From NCBI GenBank assembly GCA_964399605.1, contig CAYNRH010000001.1, positions 1 through 43,544 of the forward strand: a stretch of 43,544 nt of DNA, in the 5' to 3' direction. This document shows positions 23,163-31,698 of the stretch, piece by piece. The number at the start of each line of letters is the position of its first letter. Within the stretch, counting starts at the first letter, position 1. A program made the translations under genes and the position numbers. The notes under the pieces were generated by a model. It was not told the origin of the DNA. It saw only the letters and a program-made list of their open reading frames with translations, and searched no databases. Source of the DNA: JAGGZI01 sp964399605 (GTDB taxonomy: Archaea; Aenigmatarchaeota; Aenigmatarchaeia; PWEA01; JAGHBM01).

Positions 23163-23345
23163 GGGGTATTGACTTAATTGTTGAAACAATGAGAAAGGCT
23201 GGTAGACTTGCAGCCAATGTAGTTTTGGAAGAGTACAGAAATGGTACACCCTTCTTCCACATAGAGACATCGCAGACAAAAAATAGATACTTGAAACTAT
23301 AGACATGGAATCTCTACAAGAAATATATAATTACGGGGTGGTTTG
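23159..23345 (+). pseudogene. Probable gene remnant after the methyltransferase
   Basis: An ATG overlapping the methyltransferase stop opens 47 codons (MRGIDLIVETMRKAGRLAAN, then EEYRNGTPFF) that stop at 23302. A shift of frame near 23260 continues with HRDIADKK, a stop, then ILETIDMESLQEIYNYGVV up to a stop at 23345. The joined frames look like pieces of one protein broken by small changes. The family is not recognised. The ATGA overlap suggests it once was the fourth gene of this operon. It could instead be a real 47-residue protein. Confidence 0.35.
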
Positions 23346-23372
23346 ATGACAAAATTATCCGAAGATAATCTA

Positions 23373-24062
23373 CTACATTAGCTTGAAGACTTTATCAATT
23401 TCCTTTATATTCTTTATCCAGTAGTCTGGTTTTCCTTCTTTTTTCTCGTTGAGTAGGACTGTTTTCATCCCGATTTTTTTGGCTAATTCCAAATCCCTTT
23501 CCCAAGAATCGCCAACAAAAACAATTTCTTTGGGTTTAACGCCATCCAATTTTTTTAGTATAATTTCATAATACCTCTCAGATGGCTTGAGCTCGCCTGT
23601 ATCGTCGGGAGAAATCAAAAATCTAAAATATTCTCTCCAGTCATCAAAAACCTTGTTTAATTTTTTTATTAGGCTTTTCCTATATTCATTGCTCGCAACT
23701 CCAAGAATGTATTTATCCTTTAAATTTTTTATTAACTCCTTCGTTCCATCTTCAAACTGAAGTCTTTCTGTTATATTTTTCCAAAATATTTGCAATGCCT
23801 CATTCGTTAATTTTTCTGCTTCTTTTTCTTCTATTCCTAAATCAACAAGAAGTTTTTTTGTGCTGTATTCCCTGCTCCTCATGCGAGCATCATTTATTCC
23901 ATCGTCTAACACATCCTTTACTATCTTCCACCATTTTTCACTGAGCTTACTTGCATCTATTCCCGTCTTTTTCTCTAAAAAAAGAAATTTTTCCCTGTAT
24001 GCGCTTTCTCTCTCAGGACTTTTATACAAGGTATTGTCTGCATCAAATATTATTGCCTTCAT
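23373..24062 (-). CDS. HAD-superfamily hydrolase
   Basis: A 229-residue HAD phosphatase with FDADNTLY (6-13; nucleophile Asp7 and Asp9), VASNEYRKS (motif II Ser), a conserved Lys in ELKPSERYY, and VFVGDSWERDLELAKKIG (motif IV). A helical cap lies between motifs I and II (about 15-95), as in phosphoglycolate phosphatase-like members. Substrate unclear; its place at the end of the glmS-glmM-glmU operon suggests a sugar phosphate. It starts 7 nt after glmU. Confidence 0.85.
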   Translation of the reverse strand: MKAIIFDADNTLYKSPERESAYREKFLFLEKKTGIDASKLSEKWWKIVKDVLDDGINDARMRSREYSTKKLLVDLGIEEKEAEKLTNEALQIFWKNITERLQFEDGTKELIKNLKDKYILGVASNEYRKSLIKKLNKVFDDWREYFRFLISPDDTGELKPSERYYEIILKKLDGVKPKEIVFVGDSWERDLELAKKIGMKTVLLNEKKEGKPDYWIKNIKEIDKVFKLM

Positions 24063-24068
24063 TCAGAA

Positions 24069-25316
24069 TCACTTTTTCTTCTTTTTAACTTCTTGAAATT
24101 TGGTGTAGAGCAACGTGTTTGACTCCAAATTTTCCATAACCACTGTATTTGGCCCTATTGTACAGTTGGACCCCACCAAAACACCTGGCATAAATCTAAC
24201 CGAAATACCGGTTCTTGTGTTGTTACCCATAATTACACCAAGCGATTTTCTTCCTGTTTCAACTCTCTTTCCCTTGACAACTGAATTGACTATTCCACGG
24301 TCAATTCTTACATCTGCTGTTATTGTTCCTGCACCCACCCTGCAGTCTTCCCCGATTATAGAATCTCCAAAGAATCCTGAGTGAGTGTGAGTACCTCTTT
24401 GAACTATTGTTCTTGTAACCTCCGCCCCCATTCCTATCATGACATCATCTTCCAGGTTTGTGTAATCCCTTATGAGGGTGTTGTTTCCTATTATCACGTT
24501 GTTGCCGATATAGCATGGCCCATTTATTGTTGCGCCTCTGAAAATCCTTGTGTTTTCACCTATGTATACGTCTCCATTTATGACAACGGATGGGTCTATT
24601 TTGGCAGAATCTGCTATGAAAGAACCCATATTTTTCATAAGTCTTTTAACTACATCAAGCATATGCCATGGGTATTTCAGAGATACAGTATCCTTTTCTG
24701 TTACAAATACAGGTACGTCGTTTTTCTTCATATAAAGGTCCAATGCCTCTTCATAATTGTAATGGTGTTGAGGCACTTTGTCCAAGTAGTCAAAGAATTC
24801 AGGATGTAGAAGATACATGGACACGGCTTTTATATTTGATGGCTCTTTACCTCTCTCAGGCTTTTCTATTATTCCTTTTGCAAAATTATTTTTTACATTC
24901 AAAATACCATATATCCACGGTGTATCAGTTTCTCTTCCCAAAAGTGTTATCGGTGCACTATTCTCTTTCGATGTATTCATCATTGGAGTTATGAATTCCG
25001 ATGCATCTACATGGTGTGCCCCCAAAACAAAAAACTGCCTTTTTAAAAGATTCCTTGCCTGGGAAAGAGCATTACCCATTCCCTTTGGCTCTTTCTGAAC
25101 AACAAACTTTACATCCGGGTCATTAATAACCTTCTCTATTTCTCTCCCGGGCCCCTGAATAATTATTATATCCTTTATCCCAGCAGATTTTATGCTATCT
25201 ATGGTATGCTGTATTAACGGTTTCCCCATGATATTGTTCAAAGACTTATGCCTCCCCTCTGAAAGAGGCCAGAATCTTGAAGATTCCCCTGCAGCAAGTA
25301 TCACAGCCTGTGTCAT
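24069..25316 (-). CDS. glmU: Bifunctional sugar-1-phosphate nucleotidyltransferase/acetyltransferase, GlmU type
   Basis: A 415-residue enzyme. Residues 1-225 form a nucleotidyltransferase (LAAGESSRFWPLSEG, 7-21, and the nearby Lys of RHKSL); residues about 235-400 a left-handed beta-helix with hexapeptide repeats (IGENTRIFRGA, IGNNVIIGNNT, VGAGT). Archaeal relatives acetylate GlcN-1-P and transfer UMP to give UDP-GlcNAc; related enzymes make other nucleotide sugars, but the glmS and glmM neighbours support GlmU. It overlaps the end of glmM by 4 nt. The C-terminus is a short Lys-rich run (VKKKKK). Confidence 0.88.
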   Translation of the reverse strand: MTQAVILAAGESSRFWPLSEGRHKSLNNIMGKPLIQHTIDSIKSAGIKDIIIIQGPGREIEKVINDPDVKFVVQKEPKGMGNALSQARNLLKRQFFVLGAHHVDASEFITPMMNTSKENSAPITLLGRETDTPWIYGILNVKNNFAKGIIEKPERGKEPSNIKAVSMYLLHPEFFDYLDKVPQHHYNYEEALDLYMKKNDVPVFVTEKDTVSLKYPWHMLDVVKRLMKNMGSFIADSAKIDPSVVINGDVYIGENTRIFRGATINGPCYIGNNVIIGNNTLIRDYTNLEDDVMIGMGAEVTRTIVQRGTHTHSGFFGDSIIGEDCRVGAGTITADVRIDRGIVNSVVKGKRVETGRKSLGVIMGNNTRTGISVRFMPGVLVGSNCTIGPNTVVMENLESNTLLYTKFQEVKKKKK

Positions 25317-26626
25317 TCAACCACCCCCATAATTTCTTCCAAAGCTTTTTGAGACTCCTTCTCGTCTTTGCTTTCAACCACAGCCCTGATTACATTTGAT
25401 GTTCCTGAAGGCCTTATCAGAGCATTGGCGTTACCAATCTTGAATTTAACTCCATCCAAATCAGAAATAATCTCATACTTCTGCTTTATTTTTTTCCCTA
25501 TAAGATTCATTTTGTTTATTTTTTCTTCTTGGCTTTCAAGCTTGATTTTGTGTTTCTTCACGAAATAAGTTGGAAATTTACTCCTTATTTCATTTAGGTT
25601 CTGTAAGTAAGCAAGAATCAAGCTTCCAAAAGTTCCAGAGTTATACCAGCAGAATTTGGGAAAAGCATAGTGGCCATTTGGCTCTCCACAAAACTCTGCC
25701 CCTATTTCTATTGCTTTTTTTGAAACAAAAATATCCCCTACTCTGGTATAGACAATATTTGAGCCAGAAACCTCATTGAGCATATGCGATGTATCCAATG
25801 AAGCAGAAATGTTGCTTGGTTTTATAACACTGGCAAAAATGGCAAACATCTCGTCTCCAGATATCCATCCGTTCCTATCAAAAGCAAAAATTCTGTCTGC
25901 ATCCGGGTCAGTGCCAACTACCAAATCCGCATTTTCTTTTTTCATCAGCCCAAAAAGATATAGCCTGGTTTCCTCCTCTGGTTCAGGATCCAAATTACAA
26001 TCAGGTGTAGTACTGCAATTAACTTCAATTACACTTGCACCCAATTTCTTTAATAGTTTTGGCAAATGTAAAGAAGCTCCACCATTTGCACAGTCAACAA
26101 TGATCTTTTTTCCATTGAGAGATTTTATTTCTCCCATGTATTCTTTTAGGGCATTCAATGCTGCTTCCTCATAAATCCTTGAAAATTCTTCAAATTTATC
26201 CGACAATTGACCGGCTTCTTCAGATGTTTTAAATTTTTCATCAAGAAATATCTCTTTTATTTTTGCCATTTCCTCATTGCTGAATCCGTTCCCCTTTTGG
26301 TAGAAAAATTTGAAGCCATTCATCTCCCAGGGATTATGAGAAGCTGTGATTATTATTGAAAAATCTGCTTTGTAATAACTGCCGGCAAGGGCAACCTTAT
26401 CAGATGTGCTAATTCCAATGTCAATAACACTCACACCCGTAGATAAAATACCTCTTATGAGAGCTTTTTTCAAGGATGGAGAACTTTTTCTGGTATCACA
26501 CCCAACAACTATTAATTTTTTTCCATATGTCCCTGCAGTTTTTCCTAACTTTTCCGAAAAATTTTCATCAAGCTCTTCCGGATAATAACCTCTTATATCA
26601 TATCTCATGAATACTTTCGGTACCAT
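25313..26626 (-). CDS. glmM: Phosphoglucosamine mutase (phosphohexomutase family)
   Basis: A 437-residue alpha-D-phosphohexomutase converting GlcN-6-P to GlcN-1-P. It has YDIRG at the start, the phosphoserine loop TASHNPWE (Ser96), the metal loop GTDPDADR (about 237-244), GEPNGHYAF for sugar binding and RPSGTSNVIR near the end. Family members may also work on mannose or glucose phosphates; the position between glmS and glmU decides for glucosamine. The ATG follows AGGGGTGTTAAA. It starts 10 nt after glmS and overlaps glmU. Confidence 0.88.
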   Translation of the reverse strand: MVPKVFMRYDIRGYYPEELDENFSEKLGKTAGTYGKKLIVVGCDTRKSSPSLKKALIRGILSTGVSVIDIGISTSDKVALAGSYYKADFSIIITASHNPWEMNGFKFFYQKGNGFSNEEMAKIKEIFLDEKFKTSEEAGQLSDKFEEFSRIYEEAALNALKEYMGEIKSLNGKKIIVDCANGGASLHLPKLLKKLGASVIEVNCSTTPDCNLDPEPEEETRLYLFGLMKKENADLVVGTDPDADRIFAFDRNGWISGDEMFAIFASVIKPSNISASLDTSHMLNEVSGSNIVYTRVGDIFVSKKAIEIGAEFCGEPNGHYAFPKFCWYNSGTFGSLILAYLQNLNEIRSKFPTYFVKKHKIKLESQEEKINKMNLIGKKIKQKYEIISDLDGVKFKIGNANALIRPSGTSNVIRAVVESKDEKESQKALEEIMGVVE

Positions 26627-26636
26627 TTTAACACCC

Positions 26637-28400
26637 CTATTTTACAACAACGCTTTTAGCTAAATTCCTTGGCTTGTCCGGATCATATCCTCTTAAAACA
26701 GCCAACTGATATCCAAGAATTTGCATTGGAATAACATGAGTAATTGGGTCTGCTACATCAACCTCTGGAACCCTTATCCAATAATCAAAAACCTCATTGT
26801 TTTCGGGTCCCACACCAATTATATAACCACCACGGCTCTTTATTTCAATGGCATTGGAAATTATGTCCTTCTCTGTATCCTTTGAAACAAAAACTATCGT
26901 TGGCGTATCATTTTCTATTAAGGCAATGGAGCCATGCTTTAAATCCCCGCCAGCAAAACCCTCTGTGTGTATGTACGATACCTCTTTGAGCTTCAGGGCA
27001 GCCTCCAAAGCAGTGGGGTACATGAGCCCCCTGCCTATCGTAAATATGTGCTTTTTGTTTTTCAGTATTTCAGCGAGCTTCTTCAAATGTTTCCTTGTAC
27101 TCAATGCAGTTAAATTGTAAACAAGGCTATGAAGATTTTTTAGTTTATTTTTTCCCTCCTCTAAATTATCAGCAACACCATAAGCCAAGAGCAAGAGCAA
27201 CGCAACCTGGGATGTGTATGCCTTTGTTGAAACAACACATATTTCAGGACCATTTTTTATATAAAGCGACTTATCGGATTCCCTGTCAAGAGAAGACCCT
27301 TTGACATTTAAAATTGAAAATACTTTTCCGCCTGCCTTCTTTGCAGCCCTCACTGCCTCCAGAGTGTCTGCAGTTTCACCAGACTGGGAAACAGCAATAA
27401 CCAGACTGTTTTCATTTAATAAATGCTTGAAATTGGAAAATTCAGAACCAGAAAAAGCATGAATGTATTTGTTGGAAATTTTTGAAAACAAATAACTTCC
27501 CAAGAGACAAGCATAATATGCAGTCCCACACCCAACAAAAAAAACATCTCTGGCATTTCTTATATCGCTGACAATTTCTTTTATCTTCTCTTCATCCTGC
27601 TCAATCGCTTTCTGAATCGTTTCCGCCTGCTCCATTATCTCCTTGAGCATATAATGGTCAAATTCACCCTTTTCTGCCTGCTCGACACGCCAATCCACGC
27701 TTGATATTTCCTTTTTTACTTCTTTGCCTTTATCTATGTTGAAAATCTTTATGCTTCCATTCAATACAGCCATGTCACCATCAGACATGTATATAACATT
27801 TTTTGTATGGTCAAGAAATGCGGGTATGTCCGAAGCTGGAAAGTACTCCCCATCGCCAACACCAATAACAAGCGGTGCTTTCCTTCTTGCAGCAATCATC
27901 TTTTTTTCATTTTTGTTGAATATTAACAAGGCATACTGCCCTTCAAGCTTTTTCAAGGCTGATTTTGTTGCCTCCACGAAATCCTTGCCGCTTTTCATTT
28001 CTTCTCCTATGAGATGCGCTATTATCTCCGTGTCCGTCTCTGATTTTAAATTATGACCCACCAGAGATTTTCTAAGTTCCTGGTAGTTCTCTATTATTCC
28101 ATTGTGGACTAAAACTATGTCACCAGAACAGCCTGTATGGGGATGTGCATTTTCCTTGGTTACACCGCCATGTGTTGCCCATCTCGTATGGCCAATGCCA
28201 ATAGAACCGGGTAAATCTGTTAAGTTGAGTTTTTTATGTATCTCATCAATTTTTCCAGCATCTTTCTTTAGGTGTATTTTCCCATTATGGAACGTGGCTA
28301 TTCCAGCAGAATCATAACCCCTGTATTCAAGATTCTTCAGCCCCTGAAATATTATGGGAGCTGCCTGCTTATTTCCAACATAACCTATTATTCCACACAT
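26637..28400 (-). CDS. glmS: Glutamine-fructose-6-phosphate aminotransferase
   Basis: A 587-residue enzyme that makes glucosamine-6-phosphate, the first step to UDP-GlcNAc. It begins MCGIIGYVG with the N-terminal nucleophile Cys2, has the glutaminase motifs GHTRWATHG and HNGIIENY, then two SIS domains (VGCGTAYYA, SQSGETADT, GRGLMYPTALEAALKLKE) and ends DPDKPRNLAKSVVVK. Length is slightly under the usual 600. A TATA-like box lies about 35 nt upstream and there is no ribosome binding site, so the message is nearly leaderless. It heads the glmS-glmM-glmU-HAD operon. No glmS ribozyme is seen. Confidence 0.96.
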   Translation of the reverse strand: MCGIIGYVGNKQAAPIIFQGLKNLEYRGYDSAGIATFHNGKIHLKKDAGKIDEIHKKLNLTDLPGSIGIGHTRWATHGGVTKENAHPHTGCSGDIVLVHNGIIENYQELRKSLVGHNLKSETDTEIIAHLIGEEMKSGKDFVEATKSALKKLEGQYALLIFNKNEKKMIAARRKAPLVIGVGDGEYFPASDIPAFLDHTKNVIYMSDGDMAVLNGSIKIFNIDKGKEVKKEISSVDWRVEQAEKGEFDHYMLKEIMEQAETIQKAIEQDEEKIKEIVSDIRNARDVFFVGCGTAYYACLLGSYLFSKISNKYIHAFSGSEFSNFKHLLNENSLVIAVSQSGETADTLEAVRAAKKAGGKVFSILNVKGSSLDRESDKSLYIKNGPEICVVSTKAYTSQVALLLLLAYGVADNLEEGKNKLKNLHSLVYNLTALSTRKHLKKLAEILKNKKHIFTIGRGLMYPTALEAALKLKEVSYIHTEGFAGGDLKHGSIALIENDTPTIVFVSKDTEKDIISNAIEIKSRGGYIIGVGPENNEVFDYWIRVPEVDVADPITHVIPMQILGYQLAVLRGYDPDKPRNLAKSVVVK

Positions 28401-28425
28401 CTCTAATCAAAGACAATTTTCTCAT

Positions 28426-28444
28426 GGGGTATATAAAAAGCCCC
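28426..28444 (-). promoter_or_regulatory. glmS promoter with TATA box inside a GGGG/CCCC dyad
   Basis: On the plus strand GGGG-TATATAAAAAG-CCCC; read on the minus strand this is a TATA box about 35 nt before the glmS ATG, flanked by complementary G and C runs. The rest of the gap 28445-28600 is AT-rich and shows no gene. Confidence 0.45.
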
Positions 28445-28600
28445 CTAACAAAAAATTGATAATTTCTAAAAATTCAAATTTTAACACCTAAAGCACCTGA
28501 AAATTAAAAATTCGCCGTTTTTAAGTGTTTCAGCTTTTGTAACCATTTAACAGTTGCAAGAAAAAGTTTTTTGTATATAAAAAAGTCATTATTAAAAAAA

Positions 28601-29815
28601 TTATAATAATTTTTTCATAATATACTCCCTGGTTTTTTCTGCCTCTTTTTCCGGATTTATTGGATTCTCAAGGGATTTATCTCTTGCCTCGAACAAAAAC
28701 ATGGAAAACGAATCTATTCTTTCTCTATCTATAAAGAACTTTTCTTTTCCTGCAGCGGTGTATACTGCATTTCTTAAAACAATGTATAACTGGTCATTCT
28801 TTTCTAAAGTAATCTCCTTCCATTTATCGCCCTTCAAAAAAAACTGAAAGTGCTTCATGTCGCCATACATTTCTATCGGCTTTCCATCTTTTTCTCCTTT
28901 TATTACAAAAATTCTTAGCTCCTCATCAAGGAATTTCTTGCCATTTATTTCAGTTTCCTTGGAAAACTTAATTTTTTTGCCTGTATTTTTTTCAATTTCC
29001 CTTACAATATCCAAATCTGGCACTCCAAGCCACCCCGTATGTATCCCTATAGGATCCTTTCCAGCCAGCCCATTGATGTTGGACTGCGCCGTAGCTGGAT
29101 TTTTACCACCAAAAATTTTAAGCCTTATGTCAACAAGTTTGGGGTTCTCTATAGAATTTATCATAAAAAAATCTACTTTTGAATCAGTAAGCTTCATATT
29201 AGTGGAATCAAAAAAATCAAGGAGATAAATCTCGTGGATAGCTTTGTCTAAAATATCACCGCCCTGGACACCATACCTGTGATCTCCATGAAGTATTTTC
29301 TTCAAACCAATTGAGTTATACCTGAAAGTTTCCACGGATAAAACGTTTATTCTCTCCTCTTTCAAAAATCTTTTTGCAAACAGAACCGCAGGATTAAAAT
29401 ATTCAATGGCATCAAAGCCCCAATTTCCATCCTGTTTTTCCACCATTTCTTCATCTTCCTTTGTAAGATAAGGTGGTTTTTCGGCAAGATGAAAGAATTT
29501 ATATTCTATGCTCTTTAGAACGTGTGACGTATGAAGCTCTCCTGGACTGGCGTCATATATCAAAACATTGCTCATTCCTGATGCATGATTGTACATATCC
29601 TGTGTGTATGAAAATATTTTTGTTTTTAACTTTTCCTTTTCCATTATTTTCTCCAAATCTGCCCTGGCTTTTGGGTCTATATCGCAAATCCCTTCCAGTA
29701 TTAGGTTAACATCTCTTAACTCCTTTGAAAGCTGTACAAACTTCTTAAAGGCAATCTTACCCCATTTTCCATAACCTATCTGAAAGACATGAACAACTGG
29801 CTTTAATGAACTCAT
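28601..29815 (-). CDS. Gfo/Idh-like NAD(P)-binding protein, paralogue B
   Basis: A 404-residue protein with FQIGYGKWG (GxGxxG) near the start, CDIDPKAR after the second strand, and LAEKPPYLT as EKP motif. HTGWLGVPDL and the general layout match the product of 20264-21655. It also has GVQGGDILDKAIHEIYLL, which resembles the GG...D..HxxD core of the Gfo/Idh fold. Expected role: redox or epimerising step on a sugar or sugar nucleotide. A TATATATA run 20-30 nt before the ATG suggests a leaderless start. It lies upstream of the glmS operon on the same strand but is separated by about 200 nt and the glmS promoter. Confidence 0.68.
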   Translation of the reverse strand: MSSLKPVVHVFQIGYGKWGKIAFKKFVQLSKELRDVNLILEGICDIDPKARADLEKIMEKEKLKTKIFSYTQDMYNHASGMSNVLIYDASPGELHTSHVLKSIEYKFFHLAEKPPYLTKEDEEMVEKQDGNWGFDAIEYFNPAVLFAKRFLKEERINVLSVETFRYNSIGLKKILHGDHRYGVQGGDILDKAIHEIYLLDFFDSTNMKLTDSKVDFFMINSIENPKLVDIRLKIFGGKNPATAQSNINGLAGKDPIGIHTGWLGVPDLDIVREIEKNTGKKIKFSKETEINGKKFLDEELRIFVIKGEKDGKPIEMYGDMKHFQFFLKGDKWKEITLEKNDQLYIVLRNAVYTAAGKEKFFIDRERIDSFSMFLFEARDKSLENPINPEKEAEKTREYIMKKLL

Positions 29816-29868
29816 AATTTGAATTAATGCAGGAGAAATATATATATAATTTCAATTACAAAAACCTT

Positions 29869-30639
29869 TTAACCATTATTCTCACCATATATTTCTGAGA
29901 TTATCACATCCATAGCCAAATCATGAAAAGGTTTATACTTCTCCATAGCATTTACAAAATCTTCTAATAATTTTCCCTCTGACCAAAACTTTACACTTTT
30001 TTTCAGTGCATTATACCTTTTTTTGTAAGCTTCGATCTCCATCTCTCTTGATTCCTTTAGATAGTTTTTGAGATCTTCCGAGTTTGAAAATCTTCCTTTC
30101 ACTACTTCGGAAAATTCCTTTTCTATAATTTCTGGATCATGCTTTCCGTACCCATACTTAGATTCTACCATTTCCGCAGTTTCTTCAATCAGATCGTCCA
30201 TTAATTTAGTTTTCTTTAAAACACAATCTTTTGTTTCTTCAAATACCTTGGCAATGTCTTCTTTACCAGCCAGATTTAATGTTCTACACGACGTTTCTAC
30301 ATTAAATTCTTGACATTCATAATTCGTGTTCCCGAAAAAACTGTCTTCCAAAAACTCACCAATTAAAGCTTTTCGTTTCTCCGGATCCTTTAACGATTTG
30401 TATATCTTTAATTTTCTAGCAACAAGGTGTAGGGGAACAGGGTATAGAGGTCGGCTTCCAAGCTCTATATCCAAATGACTAATTTCCAGAGGTTTTTCAA
30501 AGTAGTATAGAGATTCCAAAAGTTCTCCACCAGAATCACGAATTTCCGGATATTTTTCAAATGCTTCATTAAGTTCATTTGTATAATACTCTAACAAAGC
30601 TTCTCTTACGTCCGAACTATAATACGAACCATCATACAT
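29869..30639 (-). CDS. Hypothetical helical protein
   Basis: A 256-residue acidic, largely helical protein with no recognised family, signal peptide or membrane segment. Three Cys lie close together in the middle (YECQEF, TSCRTL, DCVLK, about 109-142), which could bind a metal, though no standard motif is formed. The start follows GGTGGTGATATAG, a strong ribosome binding site. It is transcribed away from the winged-helix regulator, from a shared AT-rich region. Confidence 0.65.
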   Translation of the reverse strand: MYDGSYYSSDVREALLEYYTNELNEAFEKYPEIRDSGGELLESLYYFEKPLEISHLDIELGSRPLYPVPLHLVARKLKIYKSLKDPEKRKALIGEFLEDSFFGNTNYECQEFNVETSCRTLNLAGKEDIAKVFEETKDCVLKKTKLMDDLIEETAEMVESKYGYGKHDPEIIEKEFSEVVKGRFSNSEDLKNYLKESREMEIEAYKKRYNALKKSVKFWSEGKLLEDFVNAMEKYKPFHDLAMDVIISEIYGENNG

Positions 30640-30723
30640 CTATATCACCACCAACTCTTTAATTTTAAATGAGAAACTATTTAAACTTTATTAATAATTG
30701 TTAAATACCATTACAAAAATATT

Positions 30724-30743
30724 TATATACTTTATGGTGTATA
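30724..30743 (+). promoter_or_regulatory. TATA box with imperfect inverted repeat before the regulator
   Basis: TATATAC (30724-30730) and GTGTATA (30737-30743) are complements at six of seven positions with a 6-nt spacer. The left arm is the likely TATA box for the gene starting at 30760. It recalls the TATATACCA/TGGTATATA dyad at 5451-5472. Confidence 0.35.
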
Positions 30744-30759
30744 ATAATAAGTGATAATC

Positions 30760-31698
30760 ATGGAAAAGAAAAACCTTTTGTTCAAGGGAAGTGATGGAAA
30801 ATATTATTCTAAAAATATAGTGATATTTGACCATCCCAAAAAGCTGGCTCCGGCATCAAGTGATATGGCATGGAGAATCTTACAGTCGCTGAATGAAAAG
30901 CCGACATATCCAAATGAACTTGCAAAAAAATTAAAAATTCATGAGCAGAAGATATATTACCATATAAACAAGATGATGAATTCTGGACTGATAGAAGTTG
31001 TAAGGGAAGAGGGCAGGCATGGTGCAACCTGTAAGTTCTTTGCACCAACGGCAAAGGCATTCGGATTTGAATTTCCTGACGGAGAAACTGAAGTTAAGAC
31101 AACAAATAAGGACATAAATCCACATTTAAAGGATTTTTTTTATGAATTCATAAAAAATGGCATTTTTGACGGCTCAATAGTCGTTGGCTCCCCAATTCCG
31201 CATGGGCCGTACCTGACAGCAGCAAGAGATGGCCATTTTTCAACCCAGTTGGGAATCTTTCTCGGCAGCTTTTGCTCATTGAAAAACAGGTTTGTCATAA
31301 AACTGGATACAGAAGTAAAGGCTGAAAATGCCCAGAACAGGAACATGATACTCATAGGCGGTCCAATAACAAACATGATATTTTCAGAATTGAACGAAAG
31401 ATTAAAGGTAAATTTCAAGTGGAACAGGTCGTGGATAATAAGCTCAGGAGAAAACGAATATATAGGGGAACTCGACGGCGTCATAGCAAAAATAACAAAC
31501 CCGTGGGATGAGACAAAGAAAATAGTTATATTTGCAGGGGCACATGCAGAAGGTACAAAAACGTGTATTTTGGCTCTAACGCAGCACTACGAAAAAATAT
31601 TGAAAGACTATAATAAAAACAAGGATTTTTACAAAATTATAAGGGGTTTGGATAAAGACGGAGATGGAAAAGTAGACGATATAGAAATTTTAGAGTGA
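30760..31698 (+). CDS. Winged-helix regulator with C-terminal EF-hand-like loop
   Basis: A 312-residue protein. Residues about 35-95 are a winged helix (YPNELAKKLKIHEQKIYYHINKMMNSGLIE, shortened here to its order: helix, turn, recognition helix). The middle (about 125-280) is a mixed domain with VVGSPIPHGPY, MILIGGPITN and AGAHAEGTKTC, which resembles ligand-binding parts of archaeal surface proteins (tentative). The end carries DKDGDGKVDDIE, a canonical 12-residue calcium loop. The start is the ATG at 30760 after GTGATAATC; the in-frame GTG at 30751 is part of that site. The 3' end overlaps convergent aIF2-gamma by 9 nt. Confidence 0.7.
   Translation: MEKKNLLFKGSDGKYYSKNIVIFDHPKKLAPASSDMAWRILQSLNEKPTYPNELAKKLKIHEQKIYYHINKMMNSGLIEVVREEGRHGATCKFFAPTAKAFGFEFPDGETEVKTTNKDINPHLKDFFYEFIKNGIFDGSIVVGSPIPHGPYLTAARDGHFSTQLGIFLGSFCSLKNRFVIKLDTEVKAENAQNRNMILIGGPITNMIFSELNERLKVNFKWNRSWIISSGENEYIGELDGVIAKITNPWDETKKIVIFAGAHAEGTKTCILALTQHYEKILKDYNKNKDFYKIIRGLDKDGDGKVDDIEILE

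Noticed and set aside
23346..23381. Eleven-codon frame starting ATGACAAAATTATCC
   Set aside because: Too short and overlaps the end of the convergent HAD gene; probably the tail of the decayed locus.
28401..28600. glmS ribozyme or riboswitch upstream of glmS
   Set aside because: The leader is only about 10 nt and no ribozyme-like core is present; the rest of the gap is plain AT-rich sequence.
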